From: Sipunculus nudus
Taxonomy: Eukaryota; Annelida; Sipuncula; Golfingiida; Sipunculidae
Assembly: GCA_026874595.1 (NCBI GenBank)
Contig: CM049313.1
Coordinates: 42,498,659 to 42,562,658 of the forward strand
Length of the DNA stretch: 64,000 bases
Direction: 5' to 3'
The notes under the pieces were generated by a model that was given only the letters and a program-made list of their open reading frames with translations, made no database searches and was not told the DNA's origin. Positions 1 through 13,859 of the stretch are shown here, in pieces (the stretch's first letter is position 1; each line of letters begins with the position of its first letter). The translations under genes and the position numbers were made by a program.

Positions 1-514
1 TATTTTGTAAGTCATGCATCCTACAATTAAATAACACTGTGCACACTTAACTGTTAGAATGAATTTAACATATATTGCAAGTTTGATCTGTAATTTGTGG
101 ACTATGGGTTCAGAAAGCAAGAACAAAACACAATATTTGTTCATTATTTATACTTTTACAAGTATATCATGTTTCTGTGTGATATAAATTATGATAGCAG
201 AAATTCACTGAGAACTGATAAAGCTGTTATTGGTATTTGCTCTTAGTTTGCTTAGCACAGAGAACTATTCAGCTGGGACACAAACCCAAAACCTTGTGAT
301 CATAAGTCCAGTGGCCTTTGAATGCATGACACCAGCAGTCTTCATTAAAGGAAGGATATAAATAGGTGCTAATGCACCTATTTTAAAGGGGCCTGTTCCT
401 ATTATTTGAAGATAATCCCTTGAAAGTTTTATAAAAATAGGCCAGAAAATGCTTCATCACACACAAGCTGTTCATTATGTTTATACAAGTGTTTATAACA
501 TGTGGGGTACCAAC
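1..514. other. No gene seen (window start)
   Basis: AT-rich DNA without a convincing exon, RNA gene or repeat structure. It may be intergenic or part of a long first intron of the zinc-finger gene whose visible exons start at 4019. Positions 507-514 are the left target duplication of the element that follows. Confidence 0.5.
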
Positions 515-1974
515 TAGGGCCCTGGGCGGGCCGAAAAACTGAACCCGCACCCGCCCCGCATCTTGCCCCGCCAGCCTGCCCCGCAATCAAAGAAAAAAAT
601 TCAGCCCACCCGCCCTGCAGTTACTTTGATTCTTTCAGCCCTCACCCACCCGGCAAATTTTCTTTCAGCCTGCACCCGCCCCGCCCCGCATTTTTCAAGT
701 GTCCGGCCGGCAGTCCAGCCCGAAAAATAATTTTAAAAAAAGTTTTTGGATGCAAAGGTTTACATATCAAGAATATTTAACAGCACATATATAAGCCACG
801 CATATCATTAATATATATGAAATGTTTGATGATTGGATGAAAAATTAATTTTAATACGTTTTTGCAGTCATTCAAACCATAATCCATTAAATATTTTTAA
901 AGACATGTTTGATTGGTTAAATGGATTTTTAAAAAAAACATAATAATTTAACACACCTTAAATATGTTCTAATATTTTACAGTGGAAATAAACAAATCAG
1001 TGATTTATTGTCTGTTTTACTTCAATTTATAAAAAAAAGTAAAAAAAAAAAAATTTCCTTAAAGTATGTGTACGTACCCAAAGTTACCCTTTGGAATGGT
1101 ATAGGCTAATCACAAGCCAGTAATAATCTGCAAATTAGCTGAAATTGAGACTAATCAGACTTTCAAGGGAGTAAAGGGGTAATCTGACCTATGTGGCTTT
1201 AGGGCCAGTATGGTCACTGAGATAGACATGACCAGAGCGGTGTTTCTTATAATAGTTATCACCACCTTATGGAGTACCCAAACAGGTATTTGACCAGCCA
1301 GTGGTCAATGTCAGTTACAAATAGACAGCACATGGAGTTACATTTAGATAAGGAGTCCACCTTAGGCTTTGTGGAGTTCTTGGTCAATTAGGTCACCTAG
1401 AGAGCCAGCTGTAGCCACTCACTGTCTATTACAAGATCAAAGGTAATCAAGCCCTTGCTTCTCTCCCAGTCATATTATGTAATATGTGAGACCTGACACT
1501 AGTACCACTTACAGTCCATATACAACATCAGGCAAGGTAACTTTATACAAAGTTATGACTAGCTTCCACTGCAAGGACAATTGTTTAAAATCTAAATTTC
1601 AGATTAATGATGCATCATCAATTTTGTATAACAAATTGAGTAACCTAGAAAAGACACATATGCATATGCAACTGTCAGTCAGTGTAAGGGGTTAACAGGA
1701 ATAAATTAAAATTTATAAAACTTTTTTCTTTTCATATTACTATTTTTACAGCATGCACATGAAAACATTATATACAAAAATATCAAGGTCTTAGAATGAA
1801 AGTTTACTTATGAATAATTATTTATTTATGTTCTACTGAACTGCCAGATCATCAGCCCGCCCCACCCCACACAGACTTTATTTCGGCCCGCCCCGCCCTG
1901 AACTTTCTTAGATGTAGCCCGCCCCGCCCCGCAAAGAATCTTATGCCTCAAAACCCGCCCTGCGCAGGGCCCTA
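515..1974. mobile_element. hAT-type non-autonomous transposon with GC-rich arms
   Basis: The element starts TAGGGCCCTGGGCGGG and ends with the inverse of that sequence, CAGGGCCCTA. It is flanked by 8-bp near-identical duplications, GTACCAAC (507-514) and GTACCCAC (1975-1982). An 8-bp target duplication and a TAGGG-type end are hallmarks of hAT elements. Both subterminal zones (about 520-720 and 1855-1970) are runs of degenerate CCCGCC/CCCGCCCCGC motifs and contrast sharply with the AT-rich 1.1-kb centre. No transposase reading frame is visible, so it is non-autonomous. Short open frames across the GC arms are a by-product of the repeat. Family assignment rests on the ends and duplication only. 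Confidence 0.7.
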
Positions 1975-2164
1975 GTACCCACCAATGTGACCCAAACACA
2001 TTCAACAAAGACTGCCAAGTCAGAATTTTGCAAATGGGCTCTTTGCAACTATTGTGACCTATCACCTTCTAAACATATGCCACTAATTCCCCCTTTGGAT
2101 TTGTGTTTTCTGGTTGTCCACATGGTGCATGTACTGTGTTTACTGGCAGCTTGTGGATAACCAG

Positions 2165-2285
2165 ACGATTCCATGCCAGATGCGCCACTCCCAAATGCGC
2201 ACCTGTCAGTTACGCTACTGCCAGATGCGCAACTGCCATATGCGCCACATTCCAGTTGCGCCTCATGCCAAATGCGCAACATAGC
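2165..2285. repeat. Degenerate 15-16-bp tandem repeat (ATGCGC motif)
   Basis: About seven imperfect copies of a unit of the type CCAGATGCGCCACT follow one another. Open frames across this stretch on both strands reflect the repeat and show no protein family. Confidence 0.5.
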
Positions 2286-4018
2286 TATATTAAGTCATAT
2301 GGAGTCAAATTACGTTTTGTTTATAGTAAGTGTGTATCTGTATCACACGGCCCCTTCATTAATTTATCATTGTGGATGTGTAAATTTAGAAAACGGGCCG
2401 GATGTAGCGAATAGGACGCAGAGTCACAAGACAGCGATTCACGGTTCGGATTGTTTTTACTCTACAAATGTAAAGCTTTTTTATTCTTTGTTTCCGATTG
2501 GAAACCGGGGATAAACTGCGCAGTCCTAAATGCAAAAATGTACAAGTAATGAATAAGTTCAATTATTAAGTGAAACTAATTTGTTTGATTTTATTAGTTT
2601 TTAAACTTTGGGACTTTTTAAACTTTTAAAACATGTTTTATTTTGTACATATTGTATATAACAGATACTGTTTTGTATGTATATAATAAATCTGTAGTAA
2701 CATTGTATTATTTTATGCATGTATACACTTTTGGATGATACTTTTATTCGTTAATCTGTGGGTGAGAAGATAAATAGACAGCATTGCATGATATTTGTGG
2801 GGTTTTTTTTACAGTGTTCAAAGAGATACTCATCTGTGTATGATAAATGTCTATAATAAAACTATATGGCACAACCTTCCCTGTTAATGTGATTAAAATA
2901 TAAAACAATACAGAAAACAAATATATTGCCAAACATCAAAGTCACAGGATATTACTCTATCTTCCAAATTAAAACAATATAAATCCAGACATATGTACAA
3001 AAAATATCTGAAACTTGGAATTGATTCTTAGAAACGAAAATCCTGACTGTAATCGAAAGCGACAGTATGCAGTTCTGAAATAATATCATTTCTTTATTAA
3101 AACAATGTAAATGCATCACAAAAGAATGCGTAACAATATCTGATTCGAAGAATGGATTATTTGCAACAAAAACCCTAACGATATTCGGGAAACGACGGCA
3201 TGCAGTCCAGAAATGATATTGTCATTTATATACTTTCTGATAATAATGATGTGATTAAAAATAAATATTTCCACGTTTACTTTCTCGTAAATTGGATATT
3301 ATTAATTTAAATAAAAAAAACATGTCAGAAGCAATGAAAACCCAACGACTCATACATCCATCTCTGAAGTGTTATAACTTGAGAACTTTTTGTAACAGGA
3401 ATCCCACCTACAGTTCATTAAAGGGGCCCAGTCACCTATAAAGCATGCTGAATTAACACAAAAAATAGCTTCTACCTTTTAAAATATATCTGTACCTCAG
3501 AAAATATTGCCTTGAAACCGTTTACTTATTCATGTAAAGGAGTGTTAAAAACAGTGGCCAGGGCGTGTCAACATAAATATAGCACGTGGGGCCATGAGCA
3601 TTACTAAGCCACAACACGTGTCAATCAGGGGGGGCCCTGACTGACTTGGCCCAAAAAATGTAATGCATGTTCCTGCTGGCTAAAACACTGAATGTTGAGG
3701 CTCATACTCGACCTCTAGTCACTCTGCCTTGTTATGGTAAACAGGCACGTGGACTGTGTTTACCAACACACAGAGCTGTAACAAGGTGTTAAACAGCCAT
3801 ATGCGAGGGACTGAGACTGCAGTGTGGTGGGATTGTTTTTCTGGGAACTTTTGTATAAAGCAAACCTTAACTAACAGTGTGAAAGAATAGGCATAATATT
3901 GCTCCTGATTATGTCCCTTTAATACGTATGGGGAGAAAGCCATGAATTGCATACATTCTACAGAAAAGGTAGGTGAACACCTGGCTTTAAAAGATTCTGT
4001 TCTCATCTAATTTTACAG
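2286..4018. other. No gene seen upstream of the zinc-finger exon
   Basis: AT-rich DNA ending in a polypyrimidine-AG acceptor at 4011-4018. Probably intron, since the first visible zinc-finger exon begins at an acceptor and not at a start site. No earlier exon could be recognised. Confidence 0.5.
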
Positions 4019-4262
4019 AGAGGAGATGCAGGAAGCTCAATGGAAAGCAGCACAATCAAACATGGTGGCCTGCCGTAACTGTGGGAGAACTTTCAACTCT
4101 GACAGAGTGGCTGTCCATGAGAGAGTCTGCAAACCAAAACCCGGTGAAACCAAACGTTCTAGGTCTAAACAGGGCAAAGCTACCCCCCCTAAGACCCCAA
4201 CCATGTCCAAGACTACACTCCCACAAACAAGCTCAGGCGCTGCTACAGATACAAAGCCAAAG
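4019..4262 (+). CDS. ZNF474/ZC2HC1-like zinc-finger protein, exon with finger 1
   Basis: Internal coding exon of a C2HC zinc-finger protein resembling ZNF474/ZC2HC1. It starts after an acceptor (TTTTACAG, 4011-4018) and ends at AAG before a GTTTGT donor. The frame reads MQEAQWKAAQSN followed by finger 1, CRNCGRTFNSDRVAVHERVC, with the zinc ligands spaced C-x2-C-x11-H-x3-C. A basic, Ser/Thr/Pro-rich linker follows. An ATG at 4026 is in frame, but two Glu codons precede it without a stop, so this is more likely an internal exon than the first one. Fingers of this class bind zinc and the family is linked to ciliated and testis tissues in vertebrates; the function here is not shown by the sequence. 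Confidence 0.85.
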
Positions 4263-5905
<1,643 letters not shown>

Positions 5906-7384
5906 AACAATACATTTACTATCATGGAATGATAGATGAGCTTATAGAAATTCTAAGGGTTTAAAACAGTAGAGAGAGTGCTGTCATATGCCAGAATGTT
6001 ACAGAATATATTTGATATGAAAAAACTTTGAGGACCAGAGAGAGAGATAGAATGATGTATTCATTTAATAGCATAATTTGTTTCCATGTTGTTTCCTTAA
6101 ATATTGCATGTACATATATTTATATTTTTATATCTATTCACAATCATTTACCGTGATATACATTTCAGGCACATGCATATACTAACTGCAAACACACTTA
6201 TTAAAAAAAACATATTTTACATACTAGTAGTTACAGTGGAAACCAATTTGATATTGACTAACATGACATCATGAACATACATATTTGTACACACTTTGAT
6301 ATTGACTAATGTGAGATTGTGTACAGTGTGTACACATTAATGAAAGTCAATGTCATTGTTATCATCCCATTATAGGCTGATTAACAGTTGGGGGAACAGC
6401 CTCATCTCTCTCTTTAAACCTTCATCCTTGTGTTCTTGAATTTACAGTCCTGAGTTAATCACCATTGATTTTTGTAGTCATATGAAAAGAGTGAATGTTC
6501 ATATATATAAACAGTATAAACCACTGTTAGGTTTAAATTTTTAAGTAACGTAAATACTTGCTTAGGAAATTATCCACTTTTAACTAGATATGTTGAATAG
6601 ATTTGTGTCAATCTGCTGTATCATTATGCTGATGAAATATTTTTATGCTACTGGGTTGCTATTTTATAACATTCAAAGTGACCTTTTAAATATAGGAAAA
6701 GCTTCTTATATTATTTCTTTCTTACTGTTGTTATTTACACATGATGCATTATATATTATTATCATATTGTTTTTTTATAAATCATTATTCTTGTGTTAAT
6801 TCACTTGCAACATACAATGTATGAACCTTGCGAATGGATGCAGGAGGTAAAGCACATGTAATTAAAGATTGTACTAAGTAGGTATTAATTACACACACTT
6901 GTTTATACAAAGGAAATATTTTCTGACGTACCATTCTTGTACTGGTAATCGTTTGGAGATATTTGTTCATAGTATTCTTGGTAGTATCAGTTTGCATTAT
7001 TTACCACACCAGTCAAATTATATGAGGAATGTTACGCTTGAATTTTATGCTCAATTAAAAAAAAATAAGTACCTGATCATGTGAAGAGGAGTCCACACTA
7101 CCCCATCATTCTAAACTGTGCCCTCCCCAACCCATAAATAAATGTAATATGAGACGTCTTCCTTATTGTATGTGGCATTCAGATAGATGAATATTCAGTA
7201 AAAGTGCAGTATAGGAGGTAGGCAGAAATAATACCCTCATAGTGGCATGAGGTGAGGTCTCCTCTACTGCACTTTTACCTAAACTTGGACCATACAAAAG
7301 TTTCTTAATTATTTTGCATTTCTGTTAGACACGGGTAACAGTTGGAACTTTCATTCAGAACAAAAGTGGCACAAAATCCTACGA
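5906..7384. other. Probable 3' UTR and intergenic DNA
   Basis: AT-rich DNA after the zinc-finger stop codon. The proximal part is presumably 3' UTR. An AATAAA-type hexamer lies near 7136, but nothing shows that it is used. Short open frames lack coding character. Confidence 0.4.
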
Positions 7385-7730
7385 CTAGGGCCAAAATAAA
7401 AAATAGGTATGGTTCTCAGGCACTTTTTTTTCAGAAATCAATGCCGGCGGGTTTTTTTTTATTTTTAATTTTTTGGTTTGTTTCGATAAAAATGTAAAAT
7501 GATAAGGGAAAAGCATGATTATAACAGATTTATTTTGCTAAACAAGTAAAAGTACTCCATAACAAAGTAAAAGTGTATGATTTTATCTTCTTGAAAGAAA
7601 TGTCGGAGCGGCTGTAGCTCAAAATTGGTGACCTACTTTGGAAAATCAAAATAAAAATTTTTGATGCAGGGGTTTAAAATTGATGCAGGCGGTGCCTGAG
7701 TACCATACCTTTAATTTTTTTTGGCCTAGT
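7385..7730. mobile_element. MITE with about 40-bp inverted ends
   Basis: The left end (CTAGGGCCAAAATAAAAA, then AGGTATGGTTCTCAGGCAC) is repeated in inverse at the right end (GTGCCTGAGTACCATACCT, then TTTTTTGGCCTAG). The total is about 345 bp with no coding capacity. No clear target duplication was seen, so the family is unassigned. Confidence 0.65.
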
Positions 7731-9027
7731 ATTAAGAGGCCTATACCTTGATGAACCACATTGTAATGTATTTAATCTCAAAATCAAAAATGCAAGTTGT
7801 AATTGTTAGTATAATAGTATAGTGTATATCATTTTATATATGACTTCTTTATTACAGTATATATCATTATGAAAAAATAGTCCACATTTCCATGGTGCTA
7901 GTTTATTTTATGAACACCTAAATGATGTAACATCTGAGATGCAAAACAGTGGTAATGGTTTTTTTCATATTTTTTATTGATAATCAATATCATCATCAAA
8001 CTGTAGAGCAGAAACATCAGTATGATCATGCAGTACACTTATATATTGTATCAACACAGGGCTGTCAGGTTGTGAACATGTATATTATAATTAACCTTTA
8101 CATGTATAAGAAAAAAAAACAACTATTAGGGCTTTGAAATTAAGTACAGATTCTTTTTAAGTGTAGTGTCTTCAGTGTTTTGTTGATATTCACAATAGTA
8201 ATTTGTTGTTGCATCAAATACAGCAGGACATAGTATCTACTTCAAAGGTAATATTTTTTTACAAGAACATCCTATTTATGCAATCCCCCTGGATTTGGAA
8301 GGATATTTGATATGTCCTTTAAAAGATTGGGTGATCAGGTTTTCTGGTGGAGATTAGATATAAAATAAAAATAACTGGTTTAACTGGTGCAAACTATAAT
8401 TCATTTGGATATATTATGTTTTAGAATTTGAAAGTCCATTTTTTTTCTTGTACATATAATATGTAGATGTACAGGCTGTGATCAGATATTGTGCTCATTT
8501 ATATCTGGAAATGTCCACACAATAAATGGTGGCAATACCAAAGCCTTACTACACTGACACTTATAAAGGAATAAACTATTATTCAATATTTTACATTATT
8601 TTTACACTCTGCACCAAAATTCAAGATGTATTTGGGCTGTTATGAGAATGCATGTCATTGCTTATGATTTTTCCTGATTTTATGTTTGACTTATCTAGCT
8701 TCCAGGCAATGAGTAATTACGTTTGCAACTGAAATATGTGAAATAAACATAATTCAGTTGCCTTGATAGATGTAACTGTGTCTGGAACTTTTGTGTTGAC
8801 TGATCCTGATATTGTGCACATCATTTCTATATAATGATGCTATCAATAAAGTTTTGTTGATTCTCGTTCATAGGTTGCTATCATGCCATGTGTTGACAGT
8901 GTATAGCACATACACGCTTGTAAACCTGAGCTGGCATTGCCTTTTCATTTATATAGGATTTTATCAGCAAAGGACCCACACTCACTGCATCCTGCATACA
9001 AATAGATGTTTACCAGGTCTAGTTTTT
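7731..9027. other. No gene seen
   Basis: AT-rich DNA between a MITE and a Helentron-like element. Several short open frames, none with recognisable protein sequence. Confidence 0.45.
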
Positions 9028-9136
9028 AGCTCAGCTGACTGAAAGTCATCTGAGCTATAGCGATCACTCTTTGTCCGTCGTCCGTCTGTCCGTCTGTCTG
9101 TCTGTCCGTCTGTCCGTCTGTCCATCCGTAAACCAG

Positions 9137-11105
9137 GCACAAATCGTAACCGCTGGACCTAGAACCTTGTAACTTGGGATTCTTAGAGGTGCATAAAAAA
9201 TCTCCTTGGAAACCAGAAATTAGGTCTCTGTTACCCATATCCTTTGAGCTATGTGGCCCCAAAGTACCCCCCAGAAAAGTCAAAAATTTCATACAAAAAC
9301 TTCAATATCTCATTAACTACTTGACTGATGGTCATGATTTTTGGCATACATATTGATCATGAGATGTTACATCACTTCCTGCAGACTGGTGGCGCCACCT
9401 GTATTTTTCGATTTTTTACGAATTTTTTTCTCTATTTTTGAGACCTTTAAAAATGTGAACATCTGTTAACAAGGCACAAATCATAAAGACTGGACTTAGA
9501 ATCTTAATTCTTGATACACTGAGAGGTCCATGAAAAATCTCCTTGGAAACCAGAAATTAGGTCTCTGTTACCCATATCCTTTGAGCTATGGGGCCCCAAA
9601 GTACCCCCCAGAATAGTAAAAAATTTCATACAAAAACTTCAATATTTCAATAACTACATCACTGATGGTCTTCATTTTTGGCATATATATTGATCATGAG
9701 ATGTTCGATCAGTTCCTGCAGACTGGTGGCGCCACCTGTACTGTTTGATTTTTTACGATTTTTTCCTCTATTTTTGAGACCTTTGAGGATGCTGTCATCT
9801 GTTAGTGTGGCACAAATCGTAACGACTGGACCTAGAATCTTCATTTTCGACACACTGAGAGACCTATGAAAAGTCTCCATGGAAACCAGAAATTAGGTCT
9901 CTGTTACCCATATCCTTTGAGCTATGGGGCCCAAAATTACCCCCCAGAATAGTCAAAAATTTCATACAAAAACTTCAATATCTCATTAACTACATCACTG
10001 ATGGTCATGATTTTCGACATACATATTGATCATGAGATGTTTCATCAGTTTGTGCAGACTGGTGGCGCCACCTGTATTTTTCAATGTTCACGAATTGTTT
10101 TCTCCATTTTTGAGACCTTTAAGGATGTAGTTATCTGTCAACAGGGTACAAATCGTAACGACTGGACCTAGAATCTTCGTTCTTGACATACAGGGAGACC
10201 CATGATAAGTCTCCATGGAAACCTGAAATTTGGTCTCTGTTACACATATCCTTTGAGCTATGGCACTCCAAAGTACAGATCAGAATAATGGAAAATTTGA
10301 TACAAAAGCTAAAGTATCTGAACAACTAATGCAGAGATAACCATAATTGTTTGCATGGATATTGATCATGGAGTGTTTCATAAGTTTCTGCAGACTGGTG
10401 GCACCACCTGTATTTGTTCGTTTTTTTTTACGAAATTTTTCTGTATTTTTGAGACCTTTAAAGATATGAACATCTGTTAACAGGGCATAAATCTAAAAAA
10501 CTGGACCAAGAATCTTTATTCTTGACACACAGGGAGACCCATGAAAAGTCTCCATGGAACCTTGAAATTAGGTCTCTGTTACCCATATTCTTTAAGCTGT
10601 ATGGGTCCAAAATACCCCCCCCCCCCCCAGAATAATGGAAAATTTGATACAAAAACTGCAGTATTTCAATAACTACAACACTGATGGTCATGATTTTCGG
10701 CATACATATTGATCATGAGCTGTTCCATCAGTTTCTGCAGACTGGGTGTGCCACCTCTATTTTTTTTTCAAATTTTTACAAATTTTTTTCTTTTTTTTGA
10801 GACCTTTAAAGATGTGGTTATCTGTCAACAGGGTACAAATGGCAACAACTGGACCTAGAATCTTCATTCTTGTCATGCAAGGAGGCCCATGAAAGGTGCC
10901 TGTGGAAACTTGAAATTAGGTCTCTGTTACGCATATCCTTCAAGCTATAGGACTCCGAAGTATCCCTCAGAATAATGGACAATTTGATACAAAAACTGAA
11001 GTATCTGAACAACTAATGCAGAGATCACCATGATTTTTTGCATGGATATTGACCATTAAGTGTTTTTATTAGTATCTGCAGACTGGTGGAGCCACCTGTA
11101 TTTTT
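9137..11105 (+). repeat. Six tandem core units of about 340 bp in element A
   Basis: The phrase CTGCAGACTGGTGGCGCCAC recurs, intact or mutated, near 9379, 9717, 10053, 10391, 10735 and 11077, giving spacings of 336-344 bp. Each unit also holds TTGATCATGAG and a TTAGGTCTCTGTTACCCATA segment. The first three units are the most alike and later ones are more degraded. Open frames here are repeat artefacts. Confidence 0.85.
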
Positions 11106-11106
11106 G

Positions 11107-12170
11107 TATCCGCCAAAACGAAGTTTTGCGGATACTATGTTTTTGACCGAGTTCCTCCGCCGCGGCGGCGTTCGTTTCCAGAGAGCTCCTCGGAGACTAA
11201 TGGACCGATTTTTCCCAAACTTACACCTATTATCGGGTCACATGTGAACTGGTGCCTAACCAATTTGCATTGACCTCTGACCTTTCCTCTCTATCCAGTG
11301 TCCATTTGTGGGTCTGTTTCCACTCATAAACCCTCATATCTCGGGAACCGTTTGACCGATCAGGAAATAAAATTGATACAAATGTAGCCCTTGGATTGCT
11401 TTATAACATACACAAAAAATGGTGGCGCCACCTGTAACCATGTTTGCACAGTGTCCATCTGTTCATCTGCCTTGGGTTAAAATCACTCATATCTCTGCAG
11501 TGAATTGACTAATTCACCTGAAATTTGTCATGTGTATACATCCAGGATAGCTTTCTTGATTTTATGACAGGTGGCGCCACCTACGTTCACGTTGATGATA
11601 TCCAAGCTTATATCTCGGGAACCGTTTGACCAATCAGGAAATAAAATTTATACAAATGTAGCCCTTTGATAGCTCTGTAACATACACAAAAAATGGTGGC
11701 GCCACCTGTAACAATGTTTGCACAGCGTCTGTCTGTTAGTCTGCCGTGGCCTAAAATTACTCATTTCTCTGTAGTGGTTCGACATAACTGCCTAAAATTT
11801 TGCAGGTTTATACATCGTGGACAGCTTTCTTGATTTTATGACAGGTGGCGCCACCTACATTCTAGTTAACGCTGGACACATCCAAGCTCATATCTCAGGA
11901 ACCATTTGACCGATTGGGCCAAAATTGTGCATGTGTTTAGATCTCACATAGGTCTTTATCATACACAAAACTGGGGGGTTACCTGCAAAGATTTTTGCAC
12001 AGTGTTTGTCTGTTTGTCTGCCATGGGCAAAAATCGCTCATATACATGTAGTGGTTTGACTTTTCTGCCTAAAATTTTGCAGGTGTATACAACTTGGACA
12101 GCTTTCTGGATTTGTGGTAGCTGGCACAACCTACATACACATTTAGGCTGCAGACATCCATGCTAATATG
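11107..12170 (+). repeat. Second tandem block inside element A, with its own hairpin start
   Basis: It begins with a hairpin (GTATCCGCCAAAAC, then GTTTTGCGGATAC), then a CG-rich stretch and about three units of 280 bp. These carry ATGGTGGCGCCACCTGTAAC (near 11420 and 11700, decayed near 11970) and GACAGGTGGCGCCACCTAC. The sequence differs from the 340-bp cores, so element A looks like a composite of two related repeat families. Confidence 0.65.
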
Positions 12171-12451
12171 CAACATACCTCACTCTATTTCCCCTTGCCA
12201 CTCAATCCATGCCTCACTATCCGATTTTGGCAGATACATGTAGTCACTTGTCAGTTACCCGTATTCTAGTTTTAAAAGTTTACACATTTTTCTCTATTTT
12301 TGAGATATATAAATACAGACTAAATCTTGGCCTGTTGGTTAATCTGTTTGATGCTTCAGTTGAATGGGTATATACTACCATTCTGGTGATAAAATTTCCT
12401 TTTGCGAATCTCTTCCAAGTCAGCTGAGCGTCATGACCCATGGGTCACTTG

Positions 12452-13859
12452 TTTTTATGTGCATCCCGCTTTTACAGCAAGTTCAAATCGCAGCCATGCA
12501 AAATCTAACAATGCAAGATGTCAAATCCTTGAAAACAAAATTCAATCCTTGCATGTGAACCTTCCTGGACTAACCTGGGACCGACCTATTTTGAAAGCAC
12601 CTTACATGAAGCCTGTATTTTTTTGTTATTTAAACAACATTATACCTAACAGTATTTTCATATTGTTTAGTGATATACATGTTAACTTTTAAGCAGGTGC
12701 CATGTTTCGGGCAACTAGGTATGGCCATAACCTGCAGAGATATTAAGTAAAAACTGGGTAATTATACAAGTTAATGAACAACTCTGTATTATTTTTATTT
12801 GCTGTATGTATATTTCCTAACTCTAGGCAGCTCAGCAGAGTAACACAAGGCCATTCAAACTGAGCTGCTATTACATCTAGACATAACGAGGCATAACTTG
12901 CTGCAGAACACTTCATGAATGCTTGAGTCTCCTTGTATATTAGTGGAATGTGTCAGCTGTCATTGATTTATGTTTTGGCAGTCATTTTAGTAAAATGCTG
13001 AATTTTGTTGACATTTGTTAAATTTTGGTAGTTATTTCCAGTTTTACCTTATCTGTGATATTAACTAATGTAGATTGCCTAATACCTGATCAAATCATCA
13101 ATAAACAATTCTTCTCTCAGCTATTGTCATTTTTATGTGTGATGGTATTTGGAAATATCTGTTCTAGCTTTATATGAGTCTTCATTCAACTGAACGACTA
13201 GGAAAAAATCAAGTTTTTAACCTTCCATTAAGAAAAGCATAAAACCAAACAGGTGTGACAAAAAGCCGTGTATGTGATAGATCTGAATAAGATTTAGGAA
13301 TGTCTACAGTGAAAAGAAAAGTTTCCGATTCTTTGTGATGTACTGTGCATATTTCATAGTTTCCTAAATATTGGAGTCATAAATTATGATTATTAAGCCT
13401 CAACCTTCCATTGTTTTTACAATGGTTAACCAGAAATAGGCAAACCAACGTGATAGGATTGATTCTGTATCAAGCTTTGTGCAACAATTAACTTGCCTCA
13501 AAATCACAGTATATAGAATTTGCTGTTATTCTCTGACTTCATTTTGTTAATACTAATAATAGCAATAAACCATAAAAATAAGTACAATAATATATAGTAA
13601 ATAAAAGTAAATTTGAAGCAGACTACCTCATAATTCAATCCCTGTGCCTAACACAGTGCAACAGTGGGCGTAAACTTATTTGAACTCTACAGTAACTAGA
13701 AAATGGGCAGTCAATAAGTGTGATCTACATGTAGCCCCCAATTTATAGAGGCATGGGTAAATTGAGGCATTGAATGTTCCTGACTTGACATGACTCCAAA
13801 TTTGTGCCATCATCAATTAAACCCCTCATATATGTGCAATTTTCACCAAAAAAAAGTTC
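12452..13859. other. No gene seen
   Basis: AT-rich DNA between element A and the next array. No convincing exon, RNA gene or terminal inverted repeat found. Confidence 0.45.

Larger units (their letters stand above)
9028..12451 (+). mobile_element. Helentron-like non-autonomous element A with tandem cores
   Basis: The 5' end reads AGCTCAGCTGACT, followed by a GTCC/GTCT microsatellite (9068-9123). The 3' side has the inverse motif AGTCAGCTGAGC (12418-12429), then a perfect 14-bp palindrome TGACCCATGGGTCA and a CTTG end followed by T-runs. Subterminal inverted repeats, a 3'-terminal hairpin, a microsatellite and internal tandem cores, together with insertion within a T-run, are the layout known for Helentron-associated elements (HINEs). 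The same two ends bound an independent copy at 35244-37681, which confirms them. No Rep/helicase frame is present. Class assignment is by structure only; an unrelated foldback family is the alternative. Confidence 0.7.

Noticed and set aside
502-780. Pro/Ala/His-rich open frame as a small protein
   Set aside because: It lies in the GC-rich arm of the hAT-type element and its composition follows from the CCCGCC repeat.
9028-11105. Open frames in the 340-bp cores as a gene family
   Set aside because: The same short frames recur once per tandem unit with stops and frameshifts between units; they are repeat translations.
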